A stretch of DNA of 6,215 nucleotides from Limnohabitans sp. (GCA_021731425.1 JAKFXJ010000262.1:1-6215), one strand, 5' to 3'; numbered from the stretch's first letter, positions 1 through 5,734 are shown. Translations and numbers: made by a program. The notes: generated from the sequence alone by a model not told the origin.

Positions 1-1382
1 GGTTGGCCCTTGTGGGTGCGATAGCCAGTTTCTTGGTCACGCTGCCACTGATCTCGGGCTTTCAGCTCGGGTCTTCGGCCATGCAGTTTGTCGAAAAAGC
101 CATGTGGTTCGAGCGCTTCAATGTGCATTACCACCTGGGTGTGGACGGCATCTCGTTGTGGCTGGTGCCGCTGACGGCTTTCATCAACGTGGTGGTGGTC
201 ATTGCGGGCTGGGAAGTCATCACCCGCAAAGTCAACCAGTACATGGCCGCCTTCCTGATCCTGTCGGGTCTGATGATTGGCGTGTTCAGTGCGCTCGACG
301 GCATCTTGTTCTACGTCTTCTTTGAAGCGACCCTGATCCCGATGTACCTGATCATTGGTATCTGGGGCGGACCGAACAAGATTTACGCGGCCTTCAAGTT
401 TTTCCTGTACACCTTGCTCGGCTCCTTGTTGATGCTGATCGCGCTGATCTACTTGTACGTGACTTCGGGCGGCAGCTTCGACATCCTGACCTGGCACAAG
501 CTGCCTCTGTCGGGCTCGGTGCAGACCTTATTGTTCTTTGCCTTCTTTGCGGCTTTTGCCGTGAAGGTGCCCATGTGGCCGGTGCACACCTGGTTGCCCG
601 ATGTGCACGTCGAAGCCCCCACAGGCGGCTCGGCTGTGCTGGCGGCCATCATGCTCAAGCTGGGCGCTTATGGCTTCCTGCGTTTTTCGATGCCCATTGC
701 CCCTGACGCGGCCCGCGAGTGGGGCATGTTGATCATTGTGTTGTCGCTGGTGGCCGTGATCTATGTGGGCTTGGTCGCCATGGTCCAGCAGGACATGAAG
801 AAGCTGGTGGCTTATTCGTCGGTGGCGCACATGGGTTTTGTGACCTTGGGCTTTTTCATCTTCAACCCGTTGGGCGTGTCCGGCGCCATTGTGCAGATGA
901 TTGCCCACGGTTTTGTTTCGGCCGCCATGTTCTTGTGCATCGGCGTTTTGTACGACCGGGTGCACTCGCGTGAGATTGCCAGCTATGGTGGTGTCGTCAA
1001 CACCATGCCCAAGTTCGCCGCGTTTGCCTTGCTCTTTGCCATGGCCAATGCAGGCTTGCCGGGCACGGCAGGTTTTGTGGGCGAGTGGATGGTGATTTTG
1101 GGCGCTGTGAAGGCCAATTTCTGGATCGGCTTGCTGGCCGCTTCGGCCCTGATCTTTGGCGCGGCCTACACCTTGTGGATGTTCAAGCGCGTGTATTTGG
1201 GTCCGGTGACCAATGAGGACGTCAAAGGCCTCACCGACATCAACGCCCGTGAATTCCTGATGCTGGCCCTACTGGCCGTGGCCGTGCTCTACATGGGCAT
1301 TTACCCCAAACCTTTCACCGATGTGATGGATGCTTCGGTGATGGACTTGCTCAAGCACGTGGCCGTGTCCAAGCTGCCTTGA
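1..1382 (+). CDS. nuoM: NADH-quinone oxidoreductase subunit M (5' partial)
   Basis: NuoM is an antiporter-like membrane subunit of respiratory complex I, which couples NADH oxidation by quinone to proton pumping across the inner membrane. The reading frame is open from the left edge. The first full codon (position 3) is a TTG inside the gene, so the true start lies upstream and roughly 30-45 residues are missing compared with the usual ~490-510. Among the 459 visible residues, the key charged positions are present: E108 in the FFEATLIPMY segment (E. coli E144), K188 in AVKVPMWPVHTWLPD (K234), K219 in IMLKLGAYG (K265) and E360 in FVGEW (E407). The offsets to E. coli numbering are consistent (36, then 46-47). 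The protein is a run of hydrophobic helices, and MKKLVAYSSVAHMG is the broken-helix/proton-channel region typical of the family. The gene ends in TGA 51 nt before nuoN. No frameshift or missing residue was seen, so identity is secure. Confidence 0.97.
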   Translation, partial: LALVGAIASFLVTLPLISGFQLGSSAMQFVEKAMWFERFNVHYHLGVDGISLWLVPLTAFINVVVVIAGWEVITRKVNQYMAAFLILSGLMIGVFSALDGILFYVFFEATLIPMYLIIGIWGGPNKIYAAFKFFLYTLLGSLLMLIALIYLYVTSGGSFDILTWHKLPLSGSVQTLLFFAFFAAFAVKVPMWPVHTWLPDVHVEAPTGGSAVLAAIMLKLGAYGFLRFSMPIAPDAAREWGMLIIVLSLVAVIYVGLVAMVQQDMKKLVAYSSVAHMGFVTLGFFIFNPLGVSGAIVQMIAHGFVSAAMFLCIGVLYDRVHSREIASYGGVVNTMPKFAAFALLFAMANAGLPGTAGFVGEWMVILGAVKANFWIGLLAASALIFGAAYTLWMFKRVYLGPVTNEDVKGLTDINAREFLMLALLAVAVLYMGIYPKPFTDVMDASVMDLLKHVAVSKLP

Positions 1383-1421
1383 GCGGCCGGGGCCTGAACG
1401 TTTCGCCTGAATAGAACAATT

Positions 1422-1428
1422 GAGAGAA
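1422..1428 (+). promoter_or_regulatory. Shine-Dalgarno sequence for nuoN
   Basis: The purine-rich GAGAGAA lies 5 nt before ATG at 1434 (8 nt before the second ATG at 1437). It is the clearest plus-strand ribosome binding site in the window and supports one of these two adjacent ATGs as the nuoN start. Confidence 0.6.
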
Positions 1429-1433
1429 CACAG

Positions 1434-2921
1434 ATGATGGACAACTCCAGCTGGATGACGATGTATCCGGAGATCGTGTTGCTGGTCATGGCCTGCGTGG
1501 TGACGCTGGCCGACCTCTTCGTGAAAAGCACCAAGCGCACGGCCACCTATGTGCTGACCTTGGTGTCTCTGGGCGGTGTGGCTTTGTTGCACGCGGTGTA
1601 TGCCGATGCTGGCCAGACCCTGTACGGCTTTGGCCGCATGGTGGTGAGCGACCCGATGGGCCACTGGCTCAAGTGCTTTGCCACCATCGCCGTGATGGTG
1701 ACCCTCGTCTATTCACGCCCCTATGCCGCTGACCGCGACATGTTGCGTGGCGGTGAGATTTTCAGCCTCAGCTTGTTTGCCTTGCTCGGCATGAGCATGA
1801 TGATCTCGGGCCAGAACTTCATCGTGATCTATTTGGGCCTGGAGCTGTTGACCCTGTCAAGCTACGCGCTCGTGGCCCTGCGCCGCGACCACACCCAAGC
1901 CAGTGAAGCGGCCATGAAGTACTTTGTGCTGGGCGCCATGGCGTCGGGCTTCTTGCTCTACGGCATGTCCATGATGTACGGCGCCACAGGCAGCCTGGAG
2001 TTGTCGGCCGTCCTCAAAGCCATTGCTTCTGGTCAGGTCAACCACCAGGTGCTGGTGTTCGGTTTGGTCTTCATCGTGGCCGGTCTGGCCTTCAAGATCG
2101 GCGCTGTGCCATTCCACATGTGGATTCCCGACGTCTACCAAGGCGCCCCCACGGCGGCGACCTTGATGATCGGTGGCGCCCCCAAGTTGGCCGCTTTTGC
2201 CATCCTGGTGCGTTTGCTGGTCGAGGGGCTGTTGCCCCTGGCCTTTGACTGGCAGCAAATGCTGGCCTTGTTGGCGATTGGCTCCTTGCTGATTGGTAAC
2301 CTGGCGGCGATTGCGCAGACCAACCTCAAGCGCATGCTGGCTTACTCGACCATCTCCCAAATGGGCTTTGTGCTGCTGGGTTTTGTGGCGGGCGTGATCA
2401 ATGGCGAGACCACTTTGGCCGCCAACGCCTACAGCTCGGCCATGTTCTACATGGTGTCGTATGTGTTGACCACCTTGGCCGCTTTCGGCGTGATCATGTT
2501 GCTGGCCCGCCAGGGCTTTGAGAGCGAAGAGATCACCGATTTGGCCGGTCTGAACCAGCGCAGCCCCTTGTACGCGGGTGTGATGGCCATTTGCCTGTTC
2601 TCCATGGCCGGTATTCCGCCCATGGTGGGCTTCTATGCCAAGCTGTCGGTGCTGCAGTCTTTGGTGGCCTCGGGTCAGGGCTTCTACCTGGGCTTGGCGA
2701 TTTTTGCGGTCATCATGTCGCTGATCGGCGCCTTCTATTACCTGCGTGTGGTCAAGGTCATGTACTTTGACGAGCCGGTCACCGCCACCACCGTGTCGGC
2801 TTCGCTGGATGTGCGCTTGGTCTTGTCCACCAACGGCTTGCTGGTTTTGTTGCTGGGTATTTTCCCTGGCGCACTCATGGCTTTGTGCGCCGACTCGATT
2901 GTCAGTATGCTCGCGGCCTGA
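1434..2921 (+). CDS. nuoN: NADH-quinone oxidoreductase subunit N
   Basis: NuoN is the third antiporter-like membrane subunit of complex I, and its gene is the last canonical one of the nuo operon. The protein has 495 residues, close to the family length of about 485-495, and is hydrophobic throughout (about 14 helices expected). The proton-path residues known from E. coli are all present at consistent offsets: E137 in LGLELLTLSSYALVALR (E. coli E133), K221 in AFKIGAVPFHMW (K217), K251 in APKLAAFA (K247) and K403 in GFYAKLSVLQ (K395). NLKRMLAYSTISQMGF (about 297-312) is the characteristic proton-translocating family segment. The start is ATGATG with a good ribosome binding site just upstream; the second ATG is equally possible and changes the protein by one residue. 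It follows nuoM by 51 nt and precedes the DUF2818 gene by 18 nt, consistent with co-transcription. Confidence 0.98.
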   Translation: MMDNSSWMTMYPEIVLLVMACVVTLADLFVKSTKRTATYVLTLVSLGGVALLHAVYADAGQTLYGFGRMVVSDPMGHWLKCFATIAVMVTLVYSRPYAADRDMLRGGEIFSLSLFALLGMSMMISGQNFIVIYLGLELLTLSSYALVALRRDHTQASEAAMKYFVLGAMASGFLLYGMSMMYGATGSLELSAVLKAIASGQVNHQVLVFGLVFIVAGLAFKIGAVPFHMWIPDVYQGAPTAATLMIGGAPKLAAFAILVRLLVEGLLPLAFDWQQMLALLAIGSLLIGNLAAIAQTNLKRMLAYSTISQMGFVLLGFVAGVINGETTLAANAYSSAMFYMVSYVLTTLAAFGVIMLLARQGFESEEITDLAGLNQRSPLYAGVMAICLFSMAGIPPMVGFYAKLSVLQSLVASGQGFYLGLAIFAVIMSLIGAFYYLRVVKVMYFDEPVTATTVSASLDVRLVLSTNGLLVLLLGIFPGALMALCADSIVSMLAA

Positions 2922-2939
2922 TCGTTTGAACACCGCACC

Positions 2940-3242
2940 ATGAGCACCTCCACCCAAATCGGTTTGTTGATCTTGCTGGCCTTCTTGGCCGCCAACATGC
3001 CGTTTTTCAACCAGCGCATCATGCTGCTGGGCCCCCAGCGTGTGTCCAAGCCCTTGTTTTGGCGCTTGATGGAGCTGGTGGTCTTGTACTTTGTGGTGTG
3101 CGGTGTGGGCCTGGCTTTGGAAAACCATGGCGGTCAGGTGGCCCCACAGGGCTGGGAGTTTTATGCGGTCACGGGCACCATGTTCGTCACGCTGGCCTTT
3201 CCGGGTTTTGTTTACCGCTACCTGATGCACCGCAAACACTGA
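2940..3242 (+). CDS. DUF2818 family small membrane protein
   Basis: This 100-residue protein has three likely membrane helices, at about residues 5-23, 43-61 and 74-95. Between the first two lies a short polar loop (NQRIMLLGPQRVSKP), and the protein ends in a basic tail (YRYLMHRKH). The sequence and its place directly after nuoN match the DUF2818 family, found mainly in betaproteobacteria. No function has been established that I know of. The gene starts 18 nt after the nuoN stop, and those 18 bases contain no recognisable Shine-Dalgarno, so translation may depend on ribosomes finishing nuoN. From position I infer a role tied to complex I, such as assembly, stability or an accessory subunit. 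There is no motif for catalysis or cofactor binding. The family call rests on recognition by eye, not on a profile search. Confidence 0.85.
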   Translation: MSTSTQIGLLILLAFLAANMPFFNQRIMLLGPQRVSKPLFWRLMELVVLYFVVCGVGLALENHGGQVAPQGWEFYAVTGTMFVTLAFPGFVYRYLMHRKH

Positions 3243-3270
3243 GCGCAGTGCCGCACTCATACTGGTTTGC

Positions 3271-3867
3271 ATGTCTGACGATCACCTGATCGAACACCGG
3301 GTCCACCAAGAAGAGCTCCTGCGCGGGCGATTCCTGCACGCTTTTCGCGACACCGTGCGCTTGCCCAACCAAAACCTGGCGACCCGCGAATACGTGGTGC
3401 ACCCCGGAGCGGTGATGGTCATCCCCATGCTCGACACACCCGACGGTTTGCGCTTGGTGATGGAGCGGCAGTTCCGTTACCCCGTGGGGCAGGTGATGAC
3501 CGAGTTTCCGGCTGGCAAGCTCGACCCGGGCGAAGACCCGTGGCTCTGCGCCCAACGCGAGCTGCTGGAAGAAACCGGCTACACCGCCCGCCAGTGGGCA
3601 CGCGCGGGGGTGCTGCACCCGGTGATTGCGTATTCGACCGAGGTGATTGAGATTTGGTTTGCCAAAGACCTGTTACTGGGCGAGCGTCAGCTGGACACCG
3701 ATGAGTTTTTGGATGTGTTCACCGCCAGCCCAGCCGAGTTGATGGCCGCTTGCCAGCAAGGGCTGTTGACCGATGCCAAAACCCTGACGGGACTGCTTTG
3801 GTTGCAAAATGTGCAATCGGGCCAGTGGCCCCTGCACTGGCAAACCCTCTCCGCACCCGCCCCATGA
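3271..3867 (+). CDS. NUDIX hydrolase, ADP-ribose pyrophosphatase-like
   Basis: This 198-residue protein probably hydrolyses ADP-ribose or a related nucleoside diphosphate sugar to AMP plus a phosphorylated sugar, in the cytoplasm. The NUDIX box matches GX5EX7REUXEEXGU exactly: G82, E88, R96-E97, E100-E101, G103 and Y104. E97, E100 and E101 are the expected metal-binding glutamates. Upstream, RQFRYPVGQV (66-75) and EFPAGKLD (78-85) are typical of the NudF/ADP-ribose pyrophosphatase branch. DTDEFLDVF (142-150) matches the later loop that carries the catalytic glutamate in that branch, probably E145. The ATG at 3271 has only a weak ribosome binding site, 28 nt after the DUF2818 gene. The stop overlaps the next start (ATGA). 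Substrate is inferred from subfamily motifs, and GDP-mannose or another NDP-sugar cannot be excluded. Its place after the nuo genes suggests co-expression with NADH metabolism. Confidence 0.9.
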   Translation: MSDDHLIEHRVHQEELLRGRFLHAFRDTVRLPNQNLATREYVVHPGAVMVIPMLDTPDGLRLVMERQFRYPVGQVMTEFPAGKLDPGEDPWLCAQRELLEETGYTARQWARAGVLHPVIAYSTEVIEIWFAKDLLLGERQLDTDEFLDVFTASPAELMAACQQGLLTDAKTLTGLLWLQNVQSGQWPLHWQTLSAPAP

Positions 3868-4403
3868 AAGTCTTGGACCTGCAATGTGCCCTGGGCCACA
3901 GCTTCGAAGGCTGGTTTGGCTCCCAGTCCGACTACGACACCCAGCGCGAGCGGGGCATGGTCACCTGCCCGGTGTGCAATGACAGCGACATCACCAAAAA
4001 GCTCTCGGCCCCGCGCCTGAATTTGGGCCACGGCCTTGCCCCAGACCCGACTCCGGCTCAGGGCGCTCCAGCCACAGGTGCTGGTGCTGGCGGCCTTGGT
4101 GGTACACCTTCCGCTCGTGCAGTGGAGGTGCCCCCTTCGGCACCCAACTTGCCCGATGTGGCGCCCGAAACTTTGCAGCAGCTGCAAGCGGCCATGGTGA
4201 AAATGGTGCGCCACGTCATGGCCAACACCGAAGATGTGGGCACACAATTCGCCGAAGAGGCCCGCAAAATCCACTACGGTGAGCGCGAAGAGCGCAACAT
4301 CCGGGGCCAGGCCACACGCGAAGAAACCGAGGCCTTGATCGACGAAGGCATCGATGTCATGCCTTTGCCTGTGCCCGAAAACCTCAAAGGTCCGCTGCAG
4401 TAA
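3864..4403 (+). CDS. DUF1178 family protein, zinc-ribbon-like
   Basis: The start chosen is ATG at 3864, giving 179 residues beginning MKVLDLQCALGHSFEGWFGS, the usual opening of the DUF1178 family. The frame is open for 38 more codons upstream, but these lie inside the NUDIX gene and look unlike the family. The start overlaps the NUDIX stop as ATGA with no Shine-Dalgarno, pointing to translational coupling. The N-terminal part has C8 and H12, then CPVC (C35, C38), a plausible zinc-binding knuckle. Residues about 60-98 form a Gly/Ala/Pro-rich, probably disordered linker. The C-terminal part (about 100-160) is charged and helical, with FAEEARKIHYGEREERNIRG conserved-looking. No enzymatic function is known to me for the family. 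Metal binding is inferred from residue spacing only. The short CXXC/CXXXH arrangement and small size would suit a nucleic-acid or protein-binding accessory factor, but this is not shown. Confidence 0.88.
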   Translation: MKVLDLQCALGHSFEGWFGSQSDYDTQRERGMVTCPVCNDSDITKKLSAPRLNLGHGLAPDPTPAQGAPATGAGAGGLGGTPSARAVEVPPSAPNLPDVAPETLQQLQAAMVKMVRHVMANTEDVGTQFAEEARKIHYGEREERNIRGQATREETEALIDEGIDVMPLPVPENLKGPLQ

Positions 4404-4407
4404 GCGC

Positions 4408-4424
4408 TGTGGCCTTTGGCCGCA
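4408..4424 (+). other. Small hairpin between DUF1178 and arfB
   Basis: Bases 4408-4414 can pair with 4418-4424 around a TTT loop, giving 7 pairs including one G-U and a GGCC/GGCC core. It starts a few bases after the DUF1178 stop codon and ends 24 nt before the arfB start. No T-tract follows, so it is not an intrinsic terminator. It could slow decay or modulate arfB translation, or it could be chance in GC-rich DNA. Confidence 0.3.
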
Positions 4425-4448
4425 ATCGGGCACCCACAGGCCACCACC

Positions 4449-4856
4449 ATGAAACACGCCCTGCACATCGACGACGCCGAAGTCGAGCTCAGCGCCATAC
4501 GGGCGCAAGGCCCGGGCGGGCAAAACGTCAACAAGGTCTCCAGCGCCATCCAGTTGCGCTTTGATGTGGCGGGCTCCGCCTTGCCCGACGACGTGAAGCA
4601 GCGCTGGCTGCAGTCGGGCGACAGCCGCCTAACCTTAGAGGGTGTCTTCATTCTGAAAGCCCAAAAACACCGCACACAAGAGGCCAACCGGGTGGACGCT
4701 TGGGCCAGGCTTTATGAAACCTTGGACCTGTACGCCAAGCCCCCCAAACCCCGCAAGGCCACCAAGCCCACTTATGGCTCGGTGCAAAGGCGGCTTCAGG
4801 GCAAGGCGATGCAATCCAAGATCAAAAGCGGTCGCCGCAAAGACGCCGGGGATTAG
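4449..4856 (+). CDS. arfB: Alternative ribosome-rescue factor B (peptidyl-tRNA hydrolase)
   Basis: ArfB (YaeJ) enters the A site of ribosomes stalled on truncated mRNA and hydrolyses the peptidyl-tRNA, acting as a backup to trans-translation. The product has 135 residues, close to the ~140 of E. coli ArfB. The catalytic GGQ motif (residues 23-25) sits in RAQGPGGQNVNKVSSAIQLR, as in class I release factors. There is no codon-recognition domain; instead the C-terminus (about 98-132) is a basic tail rich in Lys/Arg (PPKPRKATKP, QSKIKSGRRK) that fits the empty mRNA channel in the known structures. The start is ATG at 4449, with a weak CAGG 8 nt upstream. A TTG 33 nt further upstream is in frame but adds non-family sequence. 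It is the last plus-strand gene and ends convergently with the HEPN gene. Confidence 0.95.
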   Translation: MKHALHIDDAEVELSAIRAQGPGGQNVNKVSSAIQLRFDVAGSALPDDVKQRWLQSGDSRLTLEGVFILKAQKHRTQEANRVDAWARLYETLDLYAKPPKPRKATKPTYGSVQRRLQGKAMQSKIKSGRRKDAGD

Positions 4857-4870
4857 CGCAGGTGGGCTGC

Positions 4871-4924
4871 GGCGGCCTGGAGGACTTGCTGCTGGGCATC
4901 AGGTGCATCGGCCTCCAGGCCGCC
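4871..4924. repeat. Perfect 13-bp inverted repeat, convergent junction
   Basis: The left arm GGCGGCCTGGAGG (4871-4883) is exactly complementary to the right arm CCTCCAGGCCGCC (4912-4924), with a 28-nt loop. Eleven of the 13 pairs are G-C, so a stable hairpin can form in RNA from either strand. It lies between the convergent stops of arfB (4856) and the HEPN gene (4944), where a two-way transcript end would be useful. No T-tract follows on either strand, so it is not a canonical intrinsic terminator. It may protect 3' ends or pause polymerase. Confidence 0.6.
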
Positions 4925-4929
4925 ACCAC

Positions 4930-4945
4930 GAGCCGCCGGAGGCTC
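4930..4945. repeat. Short inverted repeat at the end of the HEPN gene
   Basis: GAGCC (4930-4934) pairs with GGCTC (4941-4945) around a 6-nt loop, and its edge overlaps the stop codon of the HEPN gene. Together with the 13-bp repeat next to it, it makes the 3' region of this minus-strand transcript strongly structured. There is no T-tract. Five pairs are few enough to arise by chance in GC-rich DNA. Confidence 0.3.
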
Positions 4946-5420
4946 AGGATGGTTGTAACCCTTCAATCACAGGCGCAATGCCAGCCAGCAGTGCGTGCAT
5001 AAGTGGGACCGCCGAGATGGCTTCATTCAAATAGGCGGCCTTGAGGGCATCGTCTTCGGGATAGTCGTGTGCAAACCGATTGCGAATGACACGCAGCGCT
5101 TGCCAATCATCGAGTTTGGGCAAATAGCCCAATTTTTCGAGGCGATGGAGCTTGTCGAGCATGGGGCGGTCTTCGTAGGGCTCTTGCAAGTGTTCGAGCA
5201 AAGCCGGAAAAAGTCTCGCTCCCAATGTGTCTTGCAATTTGGTGAATCGAAGAACGAACTGGTCCCAATCCTGAACGGCTTCATCGCTGAGCTGCGTCAG
5301 TGCGTTGGCCGTCAACGGCAGAGTGGGGGCGATGGCTGAGATGGCGTGGGCCATGTGATGAGCGTGGCGCTGGCATTGTTGCCAGGCATCCAGCAGACGG
5401 ACTTGCGTGGTGTCGCTCAC
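4944..5420 (-). CDS. HEPN-domain protein, HepT-like toxin candidate
   Basis: The start chosen is GTG at 5420, whose GTGA overlaps the stop of the upstream nucleotidyltransferase gene and which has an AAGG 9 nt before it; this gives 158 residues. A longer frame from 5468 exists but lies inside the partner gene. The C-terminal half carries RNRFAHDY: R113, H118 and Y120 form the RX4HXY motif of HepT-type HEPN RNases, where R and H are catalytic and the Tyr is the residue the partner AMPylates. Other visible blocks are FVLRFTKLQDTLGARLFPAL (about 55-74) and LDKLHRLEKLGYLP (about 88-101), which I recall from uncharacterised HEPN proteins paired with nucleotidyltransferases. The predicted fold is all-helical and soluble. 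At 158 residues it is somewhat longer than classical HepT (~130-140), so it may be a sister family. Toxicity and RNase activity are inferred. The alternative is a substrate-binding partner subunit of the nucleotidyltransferase (HI0074-like). Confidence 0.8.
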   Translation of the reverse strand: MSDTTQVRLLDAWQQCQRHAHHMAHAISAIAPTLPLTANALTQLSDEAVQDWDQFVLRFTKLQDTLGARLFPALLEHLQEPYEDRPMLDKLHRLEKLGYLPKLDDWQALRVIRNRFAHDYPEDDALKAAYLNEAISAVPLMHALLAGIAPVIEGLQPS

Positions 5421-5722
5421 AGCACAATGCCTTGTTCTTGCGCCACCTGAAAAATCGGTGGATAGCAACGGCGTCCTGGATAGTCGATCAGTACGTCCAC
5501 TTTTTGTTCACCCAAACAGGTATAGATTTGGCTTAAAAATCGGGTGTGCGCTTTCGCGATATCTGCAGGATCGGTCAAGTGCGACTCGATCAGCAGGTCT
5601 ATATCGCCGCCTTTGCGATGTTCGTCTGCGCGAGAACCGAATAAGCGCAGACGAGTGCCGTAGCCAAAACACGCCAGCGCAGCGTGTTTTAAGCTTTCTT
5701 TCTCATGTTCAGACAGTCGCAT
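5417..5722 (-). CDS. Minimal nucleotidyltransferase, MntA-like antitoxin candidate
   Basis: This 101-residue protein is a stand-alone polymerase-beta-type nucleotidyltransferase. FGSRADEHRKGGDIDLLIE (28-46) contains the signature G29-S30 followed by D40-I-D42, the metal-binding aspartates. D76 in KVDVLID is the expected third carboxylate. In HEPN/MNT toxin-antitoxin systems such a protein transfers AMP from ATP to a tyrosine of the HEPN partner and so neutralises it; that role is inferred here from the partner downstream. The spacing between GS and DXD is 9 residues, not the 10 of characterised MntA. The ATG at 5722 is fixed because an in-frame TGA lies one codon upstream (5726-5728), and an AAAGG sits 7 nt before it. 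The 3' end overlaps the HEPN start by 4 nt (GTGA). Hand-counted GC for 5461-5700 is 123/240, about 51%, clearly below the core genes nearby, which suggests acquisition. Confidence 0.88.
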   Translation of the reverse strand: MRLSEHEKESLKHAALACFGYGTRLRLFGSRADEHRKGGDIDLLIESHLTDPADIAKAHTRFLSQIYTCLGEQKVDVLIDYPGRRCYPPIFQVAQEQGIVL

Positions 5723-5729
5723 GGTTCAG

Positions 5730-5734
5730 CCTTT
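5730..5734 (-). promoter_or_regulatory. Shine-Dalgarno sequence for the nucleotidyltransferase gene
   Basis: On the minus strand AAAGG lies 7 nt before the ATG at 5722, a good match and spacing. It confirms the start together with the in-frame stop just upstream. No convincing -35/-10 pair was found in the 60-nt gap after miaA, so the pair may be read from the miaA transcript. Confidence 0.55.

Larger units (their letters stand above)
4853..4966 (-). pseudogene. Possible gene remnant (C-terminal-like open frame)
   Basis: On the minus strand a 37-codon frame runs from a TTG at 4966 to a TAA at 4853, overlapping the ends of the HEPN gene and arfB. Its last part reads LEADAPDAQQQVLQAAAAHLR then stop, which looks like the amphipathic C-terminal helix of a real protein. 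An in-frame TGA (4967-4969) blocks extension upstream, and no good start or ribosome binding site is present. It might be the tail of a gene whose body was lost when the adjacent two-gene module arrived. It might equally be a by-product of the GC-rich inverted repeat it contains. The source gene is not recognised. Confidence 0.25.

Noticed and set aside
528..965. Minus-strand open frame of 145 codons opposite nuoM
   Set aside because: It is a His/Gln-rich reverse shadow of conserved nuoM sequence with no domain.
3247..3257. AGTG-CCG-CACT hairpin between the DUF2818 and NUDIX genes
   Set aside because: Four pairs with a 3-nt loop are expected by chance in such DNA, and no T-tract follows.
1857..3272. 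Long minus-strand open frame of 471 codons opposite nuoN
   Set aside because: It is antisense to clearly real nuoN and DUF2818 genes. Its product is rich in His, Gln and Arg with low-complexity runs, typical of the reverse frame of a GC-rich membrane-protein gene, and it has no recognisable domain.
3750..3863. N-terminal extension of the DUF1178 gene by 38 codons
   Set aside because: The extension lies within the NUDIX gene and lacks family resemblance, while MKVLDLQC at 3864 is the usual family start.
4416..4448. TTG start for arfB 11 codons upstream
   Set aside because: The TTG lies inside the small hairpin loop with no ribosome binding site, and the added residues do not resemble ArfB. 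The ATG at 4449 gives the family length.
3687..4523. Minus-strand open frame of 278 codons opposite the NUDIX, DUF1178 and arfB genes
   Set aside because: It runs antisense through three recognisable genes and shows no family motif. It is a GC-driven shadow.
4995..5339. Plus-strand open frame of 114 codons opposite the HEPN gene
   Set aside because: It has no motif or ribosome binding site and mirrors the conserved HEPN frame.
5421..5468. N-terminal extension of the HEPN gene by 16 codons to 5468
   Set aside because: It would overlap the nucleotidyltransferase gene by about 50 nt. The GTG at 5420 gives the standard 4-nt GTGA overlap and has an AAGG 9 nt upstream.
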